The translations under genes were made by a program, and so were the position numbers. Shown here piece by piece: positions 35,026-43,825 of a DNA stretch of 64,000 nucleotides (position 1 is the stretch's first letter; the number at the start of each line of letters is the position of its first letter). Below the pieces are notes generated by a model that worked only from the letters and a program-made list of their open reading frames with translations, was not told where the DNA came from and made no database searches. This DNA comes from Mucilaginibacter auburnensis (lineage in GTDB: Bacteria > Bacteroidota > Bacteroidia > Sphingobacteriales > Sphingobacteriaceae): contig NZ_PGFJ01000002.1 in NCBI RefSeq assembly GCF_002797815.1, positions 1 to 64,000 on the forward strand, written 5' to 3'.

Positions 35026-36375
35026 TTAGAATATTCCCAGGAATTTTTTTCTTTTTTTCTTTGCCGGCGGCGGAATATAATTTTTTTGCTGTGTTGCTTT
35101 AATCCGGTCAATGCTGTCCATTCTTAATCTGATTACATGTTCACGCTCAGCCCTCATCATACTGTCTGTATTATAAGGTTTTAAAAACGTATATGGCGAT
35201 TCGTAAACCGGGGCGTAAGTGTTGCCGTTTGTCTTGGACGAGAATACTTTAAAAAGAAATAATGAAAGAAACAAGCCCGCTATGCTCACTACCCCAATTA
35301 ATAATTTTTTTGAAATGACAACCATCCTCTTATCGCGCTCAAAAACATTAAGGTAATGGTTATAAGATGTTCCGTCAGCTCCTTTAATAGCTGCAAGTTG
35401 TTCGCGGAGTCGTGTGTTTTCAGTATTTAATGCCACTGCACTCAGTGCGTCTGTTTGGGCAGATGCGGCAGATAAACTACCATTTATTATATTATTGTGT
35501 AGGTCTGTACCGTCAGCAAATCTCTCTTCAGGATTTTTTTGAAGACATTTATGTAGCAAACGCATAAACCAATCAGGTATCTGCATCTCCAGCACTTTCT
35601 TGTCTTCACTCCAATGTTCCGGCAAGTTAGCTTTGCGCAAAGTAGCAGCATTTGGTATATCCTGTTCCATATGGCTCACCATTACCGCGTTATGGCCGGT
35701 ATCTCCATTGCCCGGAAGCGGGAAGGGTACCTGGCCTGTAAGCAACTCATACAAAATTATTCCGTAGCTATATATATCGGTTTGCAAAAGCATTTTACCT
35801 TCGTTCTGTTCAGGAGCCATGAATTCAATAGCTCCGGCATGGCGCATACTGCTGCGACGCTGTTCTTCAGTCATTATAGCTAAACCAAAATCAAGCAGCA
35901 CATAGTTACCTGTGTGTATATTGTACTTTACGTTGTTGCTTTTAATATCGCCATGTTTAACACCAACCTTGTGGCAATGCGCAAGCGCGCATGCTAACTG
36001 ATCGGCAACTTTTATCAATTCTTTTAAAGTAAAGATCTTGTCGTGCGGTGCCTGCAGCAATTCGGCCAGGTCAGGGCCCTCAATATATTCCATTTCAATA
36101 AATGGAAAGGAGCCACTTTCTGTAATACCTGAACTCAATATCTTAACTACATTGGGGCTTGGGTTCTCATTAACCTTTTGTAGTTTAGCTACCTCATTTA
36201 AGTAATTGCGATAATTTTTATCATTTTGGTCTTCCGTATATAACGGAGTTGGTATCAGCTTTACCGCCGAATAAATAGGGCCGTAGCGCCTGCCTTTGTA
36301 AACAGAACCCTGGCCACCTGTACGCAATGCACCAAGGTTTTCTAATCCATCAGCTATAGTAAATACCTTACTCAT
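35026..36375 (-). CDS. Membrane Ser/Thr protein kinase (second kinase of the operon)
   Basis: The start at 36375 gives 449 residues beginning MSKVFTIADGLENLGALRTGGQGSVYKG, matching its paralogue; ATG 36402 would add nine residues. The kinase domain spans about 15-300: Gly loop GGQGSVYKG, Lys39 (SAVKLIP), Glu61, catalytic loop HGDIKSNN with Gly142 where most kinases have Arg, DFG at 162-164 and APE in EFMAPEQN. A coiled coil (about 315-330) precedes one membrane helix (about 353-377) and a short basic-tailed outer region ending KKKRKKFLGIF. No PASTA domain is present. It overlaps the FHA gene by 8 bases and ends the operon. Confidence 0.93.
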   Translation of the reverse strand: MSKVFTIADGLENLGALRTGGQGSVYKGRRYGPIYSAVKLIPTPLYTEDQNDKNYRNYLNEVAKLQKVNENPSPNVVKILSSGITESGSFPFIEMEYIEGPDLAELLQAPHDKIFTLKELIKVADQLACALAHCHKVGVKHGDIKSNNVKYNIHTGNYVLLDFGLAIMTEEQRRSSMRHAGAIEFMAPEQNEGKMLLQTDIYSYGIILYELLTGQVPFPLPGNGDTGHNAVMVSHMEQDIPNAATLRKANLPEHWSEDKKVLEMQIPDWFMRLLHKCLQKNPEERFADGTDLHNNIINGSLSAASAQTDALSAVALNTENTRLREQLAAIKGADGTSYNHYLNVFERDKRMVVISKKLLIGVVSIAGLFLSLFLFKVFSSKTNGNTYAPVYESPYTFLKPYNTDSMMRAEREHVIRLRMDSIDRIKATQQKNYIPPPAKKKRKKFLGIF

Positions 36376-37162
36376 TTTTAAGGGATTTATAGCTAAATTC
36401 AATTACTGCTGACTCTCCCAATACTATCTGATCACCCTCCTGCAATTCGTGGCCAATGTGGGTAGCGTGTAATTTTGTTATCTGTTCATTAGCTTCTGAC
36501 CGTATTTTTACTTTATTGCGGGGAGGTATGCCACCCTCATCGGCGAATATCATAAAGCGCCCTGCATCGTTGTTCCACTCAATATGTGCGTGCTGTCTGC
36601 TGATGAATCTGTTTTCTTTGCTTTTACTCTCTGACGGAAATGCTATGTGGTTGGTGCGGAAATATCCTTCATCAGACTGTGTTTTTTTATCGCGACCAAT
36701 GTTAATTTTACCGCTTTCTGATTTTAGTATATACTCTGATTCCAATGTCTCTCCGCTTAAAGCACGTATATAAGCTGTGGCTTCTTTTTTTATAGCGTGT
36801 TTAGCTGTTTTAACAAAAAATGCTGCATCAATATTAAGAGCCTTTGTTGCTTCGGTAGGAATGTTTTCATCAAATATTACATCAAGCGACCAATTCGTGG
36901 GAAGCGCTACTGCATAATCGTCAGCAGTTCTTTGTATCTCGTCCCTCAATAATTGGGGTTGTTCGGCATAAACAGCGGCTTCATAAACATGTTTATCCGC
37001 ATCGGTAGTATTTATATAAAGGCAAACACCTTTTATGTTACCACCTTCGCCGCCTTCTGCCTTTTGCAATTGTTGTTTAATAAATTGAAGTAGGGCGTGG
37101 CGCACACCTTTCACATCTGACGGGCGCTCATCAGCATCATTGTTAAAAAAATTGAATACCAT
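36368..37162 (-). CDS. FHA-domain protein
   Basis: From the ATG at 37162 (MVFNFFNNDADERPSD) the product has 264 residues; an ATG at 37186 would add eight. The N-terminal 150 residues form an unrecognised alpha-beta region (GVCLYINTTDADKHVYEAAVYAEQ). The C-terminal 110 residues are a forkhead-associated domain: KINIGRDKK, then NRFISRQHAHIEWNNDAGRFMIFADEG with the Ser-x-x-His phosphothreonine-binding signature, and LQEGDQIVLGESAVIEF. It should bind phosphothreonine on partners of the flanking kinases. It lies between the SEDS-PBP fusion and kinase 2 and overlaps the latter. Confidence 0.9.
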   Translation of the reverse strand: MVFNFFNNDADERPSDVKGVRHALLQFIKQQLQKAEGGEGGNIKGVCLYINTTDADKHVYEAAVYAEQPQLLRDEIQRTADDYAVALPTNWSLDVIFDENIPTEATKALNIDAAFFVKTAKHAIKKEATAYIRALSGETLESEYILKSESGKINIGRDKKTQSDEGYFRTNHIAFPSESKSKENRFISRQHAHIEWNNDAGRFMIFADEGGIPPRNKVKIRSEANEQITKLHATHIGHELQEGDQIVLGESAVIEFSYKSLKNE

Positions 37163-37207
37163 GTTTAATGTTGACGTTTTTTTCAACCTGTTTGTTTAAC
37201 CTAACCT

Positions 37208-40200
37208 TCATTGATTTGTTTGCGGAGTAATATCTTTAATATAACCCTTTTTAATTAAGAATGGTACAACGTGCCGCCCGGCCAGATGCACCGCGTCTGA
37301 CGAGCCTTTGGTTGATTCTATACGTACACAAACCACAATATTGCCATTGTATTTTGCCATTGGAGCAAAAAATACATACCAACCATCATTGATCTGTTCT
37401 TTTTTCCAGATGCGCTCGGGAGTACCTGTTTTACCCGCTACTGAAACACCCAATGTATATCTTTTAGGGGCACTTTGCTCTATCATATATTCACGTAAAA
37501 GCTGCGCGTATTTTGGATTGTTAGCCAATTTTATCGCTGGCTTCACAGGAAGCAGAGAATCGCTTACCTCCAAAACATAGCGGTTATTAATTAACATACC
37601 ATTATTTGCTACGCCTGATGCCAGGCGGGCTATCGCCGCTGGCGTAGCAATTAATTCGCCCTGTCCCCACGCCATACCCGAAATACCTTTTGCGCGTGTT
37701 AGGCGAATGTTGTTAGGATTATAGCGCGGTTTTGTATTAAACTCTGTTCTGCGCCATAGTTGTCGCCACTTTTCTTCCTGAGCGGCATTTTCTTCGGGCT
37801 TATTATAATAGTAGCCCCCTACACCATGTAAAAACATACCGGTTTTTAAATACAAATCGCCCATTTGCTCCTGCAAATGTTCCTGGTTGGCCAGCTTAAT
37901 AAAGTAAACGTTATTTGATTTTACCAACCCGCGGCGCAGGTCAATTACGCCGGTTTCATCAGGTTCCAAACCTTTAGTGCGAATGCGTTCCGAAGTACTT
38001 ACGGAGTATCGTTTATTGGCAGCAGCCAACCCCAGTTTATTGAAGGCAGCCATAGATGTAAGTACTTTAGCCGTTGAGCCAGGTTGAGTAAAGTGTGTAA
38101 AGCCCAGGTCAGAAGTTGTTATCCATTGCGATAGCTGGTTTTGTTCAGCATAACTCATGGTCAGTTTTTCCCAGTTATGAACAGGTGGGAGCGGATATAC
38201 TGCCGAAGTTAACACGTCACCGGTATTAGCCTGCATTATAACCACTGATACCCTGTTATCATTTAGTGAGGTATCTGTTGCTATAGAGCGTTGTATACTG
38301 GTTTGTAAACCGGCATCCATAGTGAGCTTTACATCCCGGTTACGATTTTTAAAAGCTTCTACTTCTTTGCTGTTTATTCCGGCAAGTAGCAGCGGAGCGA
38401 TAGCTTTATAATCTTTTTTAACCACGGTCATTTCTTTTACGCCCCGCGCGAGGTATCTGTTTTCAGAATAGCGTTTCGCTAATACAGTAAATCTGGTAGT
38501 GGGCATATCAAATCCACGCAGTTCGGCGGCGTGCTCATACTCGGCAAAGTAACCGTTTACGCTGCCATTAAACACGCCGGTATTTGCATCACCTGTCCAA
38601 AAAAACATCTGTTCATCAAATGGGTAATATCTGCTAACACGTTTATGCATTGCCGAGTCGAGGTTGTAATTCTCAATGCCTGCCCCATACAGTTTAAAGT
38701 GTTGTCGCTTCACGCTGTCCGGATCGCTGGTTGCTAATATCACACCGTTGCGGTCAAACAGCGATCCGGCTTTGAGCCTATTCATTAAAATAGCGATACG
38801 TGGGTTATAACTAAACATGCGCGCGCCACTTCTATCAGCAACAAGCGAGGGCTGGACAACCCAAATTTTGTTGTTAAATAAATAACGGGACACATTTACT
38901 GTTAATAGGAATATACCAATAAATGCTGCAAGAAGCGCGGGTACCAGATTATTATCTTGTTGTTTGGCTATGTAGTTCATTTGTACCGGTGTTCCCTTTA
39001 CCCTTGATGCTGAGAGTAGAAATCCCGAAGCTAATAGATTAGCCACCAGCGATGAGCCCCCATAACTTTGGAACGGTAAAGATACGCCAGATAGCGGCAG
39101 GGCGCCGGTTGAGCCACCCGCAATAAGGATAAACTGCACAAAGGTGGAAATACCTATACCCGCACACAAGTAAAAAAGAAACGGCGTACCCGTTCGGCGC
39201 CCTATTATAATAGCACGGTGCAGATACAAAAGAAAGAGTACAAAAATGGTTACAATACCCATCCAGCCAAATTCTTCGCCCATTGATGGGAGTATCATAT
39301 CTGTATGTGCCTCCGGGATAGTTTTAGCGTAGCCCTCACCAACACCTTGCCCGGTAATACCACCGCCCGCCATGGCCCAAAGTCCGTTAGCTACCTGATC
39401 GCCACCATAAACTTCATTGTTCCAGGCATCCTGCCAAATGGCTTTTCGATCAACTAAACGCTGCACAGGGCCAGGGAATAATTTATCCAGATAAGGAACT
39501 TGGTCTATTGTTAAAAACGCAGCCATTATCAGCAGCACCATCATAGCCGATTCACTTAATTGTTTGCGCTGTAATAACATCAGTAACGCTACAATACTCA
39601 GTGTTACACCAGCAGAAAGCCATACGTTTTTGAGTATCCACGACACAATTACATAAAGCACCACCGATACAGCCATAAACATAAAATCGCCGCGCGAAAA
39701 GGAGAACAATGCAATAAAAGTGAAACACACTACCATTGCCGGCCCTAAATCGCCCAGAAGCAAAAACAACATTAGCGTGGTAAGTATGGATATCAGCGCA
39801 AACCAAAAAAACGACCAGCGTTTTCGCCAACTGGTGTATTCGCTGATGAGCTTTTCGTTAACTGCAAAAAAACCTGCCAGAAAAAGTATGATAAGATATT
39901 TTACTATTTCGCTAGGCTGAAAGCCAAATAGATTAACCTTTACACCGCTACCTTCGGGGCCGGTACCAAATGTTATGGTTAATGCTAATAAGCCTATTGC
40001 TGAAATTACCCAGGGCCAACCATTTGCAGACGATGGTAGATTTTTAAATACCAGCATGCGGTACAAACGCGAGTCTGTATTGAAACTGCGCAGATTGACA
40101 AATAATACTATCAGCATTACAAAAAAACCAATCACTAAATAAGCTAAGCTGTCTTTAGCTAAGAATCTGTCGCGTAAAGGGTCTTGCAGGCTTAATAATG

Positions 40201-41281
40201 TTAAAAAAGAAAGCCCGGTAAACAACATAATAACCGGCAAAATAAATTGATCTGCCGCTCTGAACTTCCACGATAGAACAATATGCATCAGCACGAATGC
40301 AGCTATTAAACTTGCGGCGATGATAATGAACCAGCGATTAAATTCCTGCGGGGTACGTATGATCAGCGCCTTTTCTTTTTTCAGAATGTTAAAATCGCGC
40401 GTAGAGAAAAGTCTGATAGTATGTGGTGTTTGTTGAAATGTGAACGAGGCATCACCATCAAGATCTTGCACGCCCTGTGATGATCCAAATTGAAAGCCGG
40501 GTTGTAAAGGCAAAACTTTAAAAGCTTTATTGGCCGGCAGATTAGTAAATGCAAAATGACCTTTGTTATCAGTACGTGCGTATGCGCTAAGTTCCTGCAA
40601 ATGTTTTTTACCGGCGCTGTCAGGTAAGTTTACAGTTGTAATTCCGTTTTTTTTAGCGGTTACAATCTTTATGTCTTCAATAGGTTCGTCATTATAAATA
40701 CTATCCTGAGGTAATATCAGTTCCAGCTTTACCAAAACGCCTGGCACAGGTGTCGCTTTATTAAGGATGAAGCCATCCATGGTATGTTCTCCCATTTTGA
40801 GGTCAACAACCGAGGGCAGGGTGGAAGGGCTCCGTTTCTCCTGGATAAACGTCAGAGAGTCATTGCCTGTATAACCTAACAAAGATCTTGATGCATCCAC
40901 CCGAGATTTAAAGGATTCGCCACCCTTTACATAAGCTTCATCAGCCAGCAGGTTAAACCTGCGTTTATTCAGTTCACCAATGTTGTCAATTGTTTCTCCG
41001 GGTTTTATAGCTGCAGCAACTGTGTTTTCAATTAGGTCAACATCGCGTTTATCATCAAAATAATAACCTTTTTGAAGTAAAAGCTTTACAGCCGCAGCCG
41101 GATTCTTACCATTTAGGTTGATCATTGTTCCGTCTTTCACGCGCGATTCAACATCTTCGAACCTTGTTTGCAAAACTGTGTATAACCGGAAGAAAAACAA
41201 CGCCAACAGTATAGTTACTGCCAATAAAAAAGAGCGTTCAATGTTGCGGCCTGGCATTGTAGCGGGCTTATTTTGATCCAT
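37208..41281 (-). CDS. SEDS glycosyltransferase fused to penicillin-binding transpeptidase (RodA/FtsW-PBP2 fusion)
   Basis: This 1357-residue protein joins two enzymes of peptidoglycan synthesis. After one membrane helix (about 13-35) comes a periplasmic N-terminal region (about 36-320) with a CarboxypepD-reg/CNA-B-like fold near 175-285. Residues about 325-790 are a multi-helix SEDS domain: GFQPSEIVKYLIILF (Gln455), GDLGPAMVV, AHTDMILPSMGEEFGWMG (Asp661) and LPFQSYGGSSLVANLLASG. A linking membrane helix (about 813-830) leads to the class B PBP region: SLFDRNGVILATSD, PGSTAKVLTSM (active Ser1069, Lys1072), SNN (1122-1124) and AGKTGTPERIW (Lys1284). Its start overlaps the PP2C gene by 14 bases. 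Confidence 0.94.
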   Translation of the reverse strand: MDQNKPATMPGRNIERSFLLAVTILLALFFFRLYTVLQTRFEDVESRVKDGTMINLNGKNPAAAVKLLLQKGYYFDDKRDVDLIENTVAAAIKPGETIDNIGELNKRRFNLLADEAYVKGGESFKSRVDASRSLLGYTGNDSLTFIQEKRSPSTLPSVVDLKMGEHTMDGFILNKATPVPGVLVKLELILPQDSIYNDEPIEDIKIVTAKKNGITTVNLPDSAGKKHLQELSAYARTDNKGHFAFTNLPANKAFKVLPLQPGFQFGSSQGVQDLDGDASFTFQQTPHTIRLFSTRDFNILKKEKALIIRTPQEFNRWFIIIAASLIAAFVLMHIVLSWKFRAADQFILPVIMLFTGLSFLTLLSLQDPLRDRFLAKDSLAYLVIGFFVMLIVLFVNLRSFNTDSRLYRMLVFKNLPSSANGWPWVISAIGLLALTITFGTGPEGSGVKVNLFGFQPSEIVKYLIILFLAGFFAVNEKLISEYTSWRKRWSFFWFALISILTTLMLFLLLGDLGPAMVVCFTFIALFSFSRGDFMFMAVSVVLYVIVSWILKNVWLSAGVTLSIVALLMLLQRKQLSESAMMVLLIMAAFLTIDQVPYLDKLFPGPVQRLVDRKAIWQDAWNNEVYGGDQVANGLWAMAGGGITGQGVGEGYAKTIPEAHTDMILPSMGEEFGWMGIVTIFVLFLLYLHRAIIIGRRTGTPFLFYLCAGIGISTFVQFILIAGGSTGALPLSGVSLPFQSYGGSSLVANLLASGFLLSASRVKGTPVQMNYIAKQQDNNLVPALLAAFIGIFLLTVNVSRYLFNNKIWVVQPSLVADRSGARMFSYNPRIAILMNRLKAGSLFDRNGVILATSDPDSVKRQHFKLYGAGIENYNLDSAMHKRVSRYYPFDEQMFFWTGDANTGVFNGSVNGYFAEYEHAAELRGFDMPTTRFTVLAKRYSENRYLARGVKEMTVVKKDYKAIAPLLLAGINSKEVEAFKNRNRDVKLTMDAGLQTSIQRSIATDTSLNDNRVSVVIMQANTGDVLTSAVYPLPPVHNWEKLTMSYAEQNQLSQWITTSDLGFTHFTQPGSTAKVLTSMAAFNKLGLAAANKRYSVSTSERIRTKGLEPDETGVIDLRRGLVKSNNVYFIKLANQEHLQEQMGDLYLKTGMFLHGVGGYYYNKPEENAAQEEKWRQLWRRTEFNTKPRYNPNNIRLTRAKGISGMAWGQGELIATPAAIARLASGVANNGMLINNRYVLEVSDSLLPVKPAIKLANNPKYAQLLREYMIEQSAPKRYTLGVSVAGKTGTPERIWKKEQINDGWYVFFAPMAKYNGNIVVCVRIESTKGSSDAVHLAGRHVVPFLIKKGYIKDITPQTNQ

Positions 41282-42716
41282 TGATATTTGCGTGGCGTTT
41301 ATTTACAGAATCGGTATTAGTTGTCATTACGGATATCTTGCTGTTAACAACTGATTTGCCCCCAAAAGTAAATCTGTTTACTACAGGTGTTATACTACCA
41401 GTAAAACTGGTATGCTTCAAAATCAAGTTAGTATTGTTAAGGTAAATAGCGGTGGGGAAACCACTGAATTGTAGGCTATCTAACAAAGTTACTTTGGCTG
41501 TAGGTGATATTACAATGGCGGGACCGTGGTAGGCGGTGTCACGCTGTAAAATAATGTTGCCTCTGGCTTTTACAAAAAGGCTGTCGGCCTTTATAAATAT
41601 CGTATCAGTTATTAATATCGGGCTTTTAAAAATACTGTCAGACAGAACAAGTGTGTCGCCTTTGGCATTGTTGAACGCATCCTGCAATAAAACTTCCTGG
41701 GTATTACGTGCGGGATTTGTTGTTTTAGTCGCTGTATCGTTATGCGGTGCATACTTTTGCCACTGCATAAAAAGCCATATTGATGATGCCAGTAGGGCTA
41801 GGCAAATTATAAATAGCAATAGAGTTAATAAATTACTTTTTTTAGGTTGCATTGGTGTTAAAATCTCATTCTGGGGTATATGCTCAACTATTGGCAGTTG
41901 TTCGTCAAGCGAAACCGTGCTTTTTTTTGCTGTAGAAGCCTGTAGCACTGTACCTGATGTTTGAGGTGCTTTGTTGTTTTTTACCAAAACAACGGTAATA
42001 TTATCATTGCCACCGTTAACGTTGGCCGCCTCAATAAGTGCAGCAGTTTTTTGTTCAAGCGTGTCATTACCGGTAACCAGTTGCGTGATGTCGTTTTTAT
42101 CCACCATGTCGGTAAGTCCATCGCTACATAACAGCAGCATGTCGCCCGGTAAAAACGGAGATTGCCCCGTTTCAATATAAGTATCATCAGTTTCTATCAA
42201 TTCGCTAAAACCCAATGCTTTATTTATTTCATTGCGCTTAGGGTGTTTCATGGCAGCAGTTTCAGTTAACCTGCCTGAATCTTCCAAATACCCAACAAAA
42301 GAATGGTCGTTTGTTATTTTTACAAGAGATCCATCTCGCAGCAAATAAAGTCTGGTATCACCTACGTGAGCATAGAAAAACTGATTGTTTTTTAGATCGG
42401 CAACGGCCAGCGTAGCCACACACGCCATTTGTTCATGCTTCCTATTGACTTGTTTTTCGGCATAGATCCTGGCATTTGCGCGCTTGAACGCATCAATCAT
42501 ATCGGGGATTAGATCGCCTTTGCTTTGTCCCAGGTGTTTTAATATTTCTTCTTTAGCAAGGTCTGCTGCAACTTCTCCACCGTGGTATCCGCCTACTCCG
42601 TCAATAACGCAAGCTAATATATATTGCTTGTTTGAACTTAACTGCGCAATAAACGTATCTTCGTTATTGTCGCGTACTTTACCGGTATCTGTTTGCCCGA
42701 AGAAGTTCTCAGCCAT
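41268..42716 (-). CDS. Membrane PP2C-type Ser/Thr phosphatase
   Basis: The 482-residue protein starts with a PP2C domain (about 1-248): GKVRDNNEDTF, VIDGVGGYHGG (Asp39, Gly40), YAHVGDTRLYLLRDG, LLLCSDGLTDMV and GGNDNITVVLV, so all metal-binding residues are present. A Pro-rich linker, one membrane helix (296-319) and a periplasmic tail of about 160 residues follow. The tail has repeated short strands (LVLSDSIFKSPILITDTIFIKAD and similar) like a right-handed beta-helix. It should reverse the kinases' work. It overlaps the SEDS-PBP gene and begins one base after the microprotein. Confidence 0.93.
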   Translation of the reverse strand: MAENFFGQTDTGKVRDNNEDTFIAQLSSNKQYILACVIDGVGGYHGGEVAADLAKEEILKHLGQSKGDLIPDMIDAFKRANARIYAEKQVNRKHEQMACVATLAVADLKNNQFFYAHVGDTRLYLLRDGSLVKITNDHSFVGYLEDSGRLTETAAMKHPKRNEINKALGFSELIETDDTYIETGQSPFLPGDMLLLCSDGLTDMVDKNDITQLVTGNDTLEQKTAALIEAANVNGGNDNITVVLVKNNKAPQTSGTVLQASTAKKSTVSLDEQLPIVEHIPQNEILTPMQPKKSNLLTLLLFIICLALLASSIWLFMQWQKYAPHNDTATKTTNPARNTQEVLLQDAFNNAKGDTLVLSDSIFKSPILITDTIFIKADSLFVKARGNIILQRDTAYHGPAIVISPTAKVTLLDSLQFSGFPTAIYLNNTNLILKHTSFTGSITPVVNRFTFGGKSVVNSKISVMTTNTDSVNKRHANINGSK

Positions 42717-42717
42717 T

Positions 42718-42807
42718 TTAGTTGCCCGATTTTTTTATATCAATGAAATGTGTGACCAATAAGCCAAGAACCAATATCAATAGCACTATGGATAATATGT
42801 GCGACAT
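42718..42807 (-). CDS. 29-residue single-span membrane microprotein of the kinase/PBP operon
   Basis: Between the FHA-like gene and the PP2C gene a complete frame of 29 codons fills the gap with one spare base on each side. The product is a short head (MSHI), one hydrophobic helix (LSIVLLILVLGLLVTHFI) and a basic tail (DIKKSGN). Its perfect fit into the operon spacing is the main evidence that it is translated. The basic tail suggests the C-terminus is cytoplasmic. I do not recognise a family; a regulator or adaptor of the membrane complex is possible but speculative. Confidence 0.7.
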   Translation of the reverse strand: MSHILSIVLLILVLGLLVTHFIDIKKSGN

Positions 42808-42808
42808 A

Positions 42809-43759
42809 CTATGCTTTGAATAGATTAATACCAATAATTCCGTTAAGCAATAACCGTGAATTTACAGGAAGCTCCACCCAAAGCGGTGCGTTAATATCAC
42901 TGGCTTTAACAACAACTTCGTTCATGGTAGTTACCTCGCCAAAGGATGCCAGGTAAAACTTGCCATCTGTTTTATTAAATTTTATTTGAAGGTGCGGAGA
43001 GTTAACCCATTCTGACGGAATTTTGAAAATATGAGGTTCGTCGCGCGTTTCATCGTTGCCAGATACGATTATATCATCAGCTTTCATTAAATACTCCACC
43101 TTTTTACCGGCAAATTGTTTGTCAGGAATGATGGTCTCTAAACGTGCTATTGCATTGCTGGTTAAAGATTTTTCTTCGTTATATTCCAACTCTTCTTCGT
43201 ATGGGATTTCCATATAGCCATCGCTGTAATAAGTAAAGCCCTTCAAAATATCATTATTAACATCAAAGGTTTGCGCAATACCAGTTTGTCGAGGAATGAA
43301 TGTTACCCGTAAATTCTCAGGTTTGGGGGTGTTATTGTTATCAGGTAGTAGCTTACCTATAAAGCCCTTATCTCCGCGAACATAGTCCGGGTGGGATACC
43401 AGCCTGAAAACCCATTTAGAACCTGAAGGCTCAACCGTTTTGCCGGCGGCCCTTAGCTGTTTTAATATCTCGTAAAATTTTTTTACCGTTTCTTTGGCTA
43501 TCAAACCAAAAATACCCTGCTTGTTTTCAACAAAATCACGGTAGTCGTCAGCGTTAAAACTAATAATGAATTCATGATAGAAAACTACACGGTTCCCAAA
43601 TGATAGCTCTTTAATAGAGTCATCAAACTTTTCTATAATGTATTTATAAACTGTATCTGGGGTTAATGCGGGAGTTTTTCCGTTTATGCCCGATGTTTCA
43701 TTGGTAAGAAACCAATCCTGTATGCCTAAACGTTGCCAGAAATTTCCTTTAGTTTCCAT
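42809..43759 (-). CDS. FHA-like scaffold protein
   Basis: I read the last 75 of 316 residues as a divergent FHA domain: FKIPSEWVNSPHLQIKFNKTDGKFYLASFGEVTTMNEVVV, then WVELPVNSRLLLNGIIGI, with a Ser-x-x-His-like SPHLQI. The N-terminal region (about 35-150: NRVVFYHEFIISFNADDYRDF, then a helix and GSKWVFRLVSHPDYVRGDKGFIGKL) resembles in outline the DUF3662 domain of actinobacterial FhaA; this is an inference from a few positions. No membrane helix. It lies 66 bases after kinase 1 and one base before the microprotein. Confidence 0.65.
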   Translation of the reverse strand: METKGNFWQRLGIQDWFLTNETSGINGKTPALTPDTVYKYIIEKFDDSIKELSFGNRVVFYHEFIISFNADDYRDFVENKQGIFGLIAKETVKKFYEILKQLRAAGKTVEPSGSKWVFRLVSHPDYVRGDKGFIGKLLPDNNNTPKPENLRVTFIPRQTGIAQTFDVNNDILKGFTYYSDGYMEIPYEEELEYNEEKSLTSNAIARLETIIPDKQFAGKKVEYLMKADDIIVSGNDETRDEPHIFKIPSEWVNSPHLQIKFNKTDGKFYLASFGEVTTMNEVVVKASDINAPLWVELPVNSRLLLNGIIGINLFKA

Positions 43760-43825
43760 TAATATTGCAAGTATGTGTACTGAACACTTTACTATTATAG
43801 ATGTTTTATGTTGAATTATATTGTT

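Noticed and set aside
41536..41964. Plus-strand frame of 142 codons inside the PP2C gene
   Set aside because: It is the shadow of the PP2C coding sequence, which has clear motifs.
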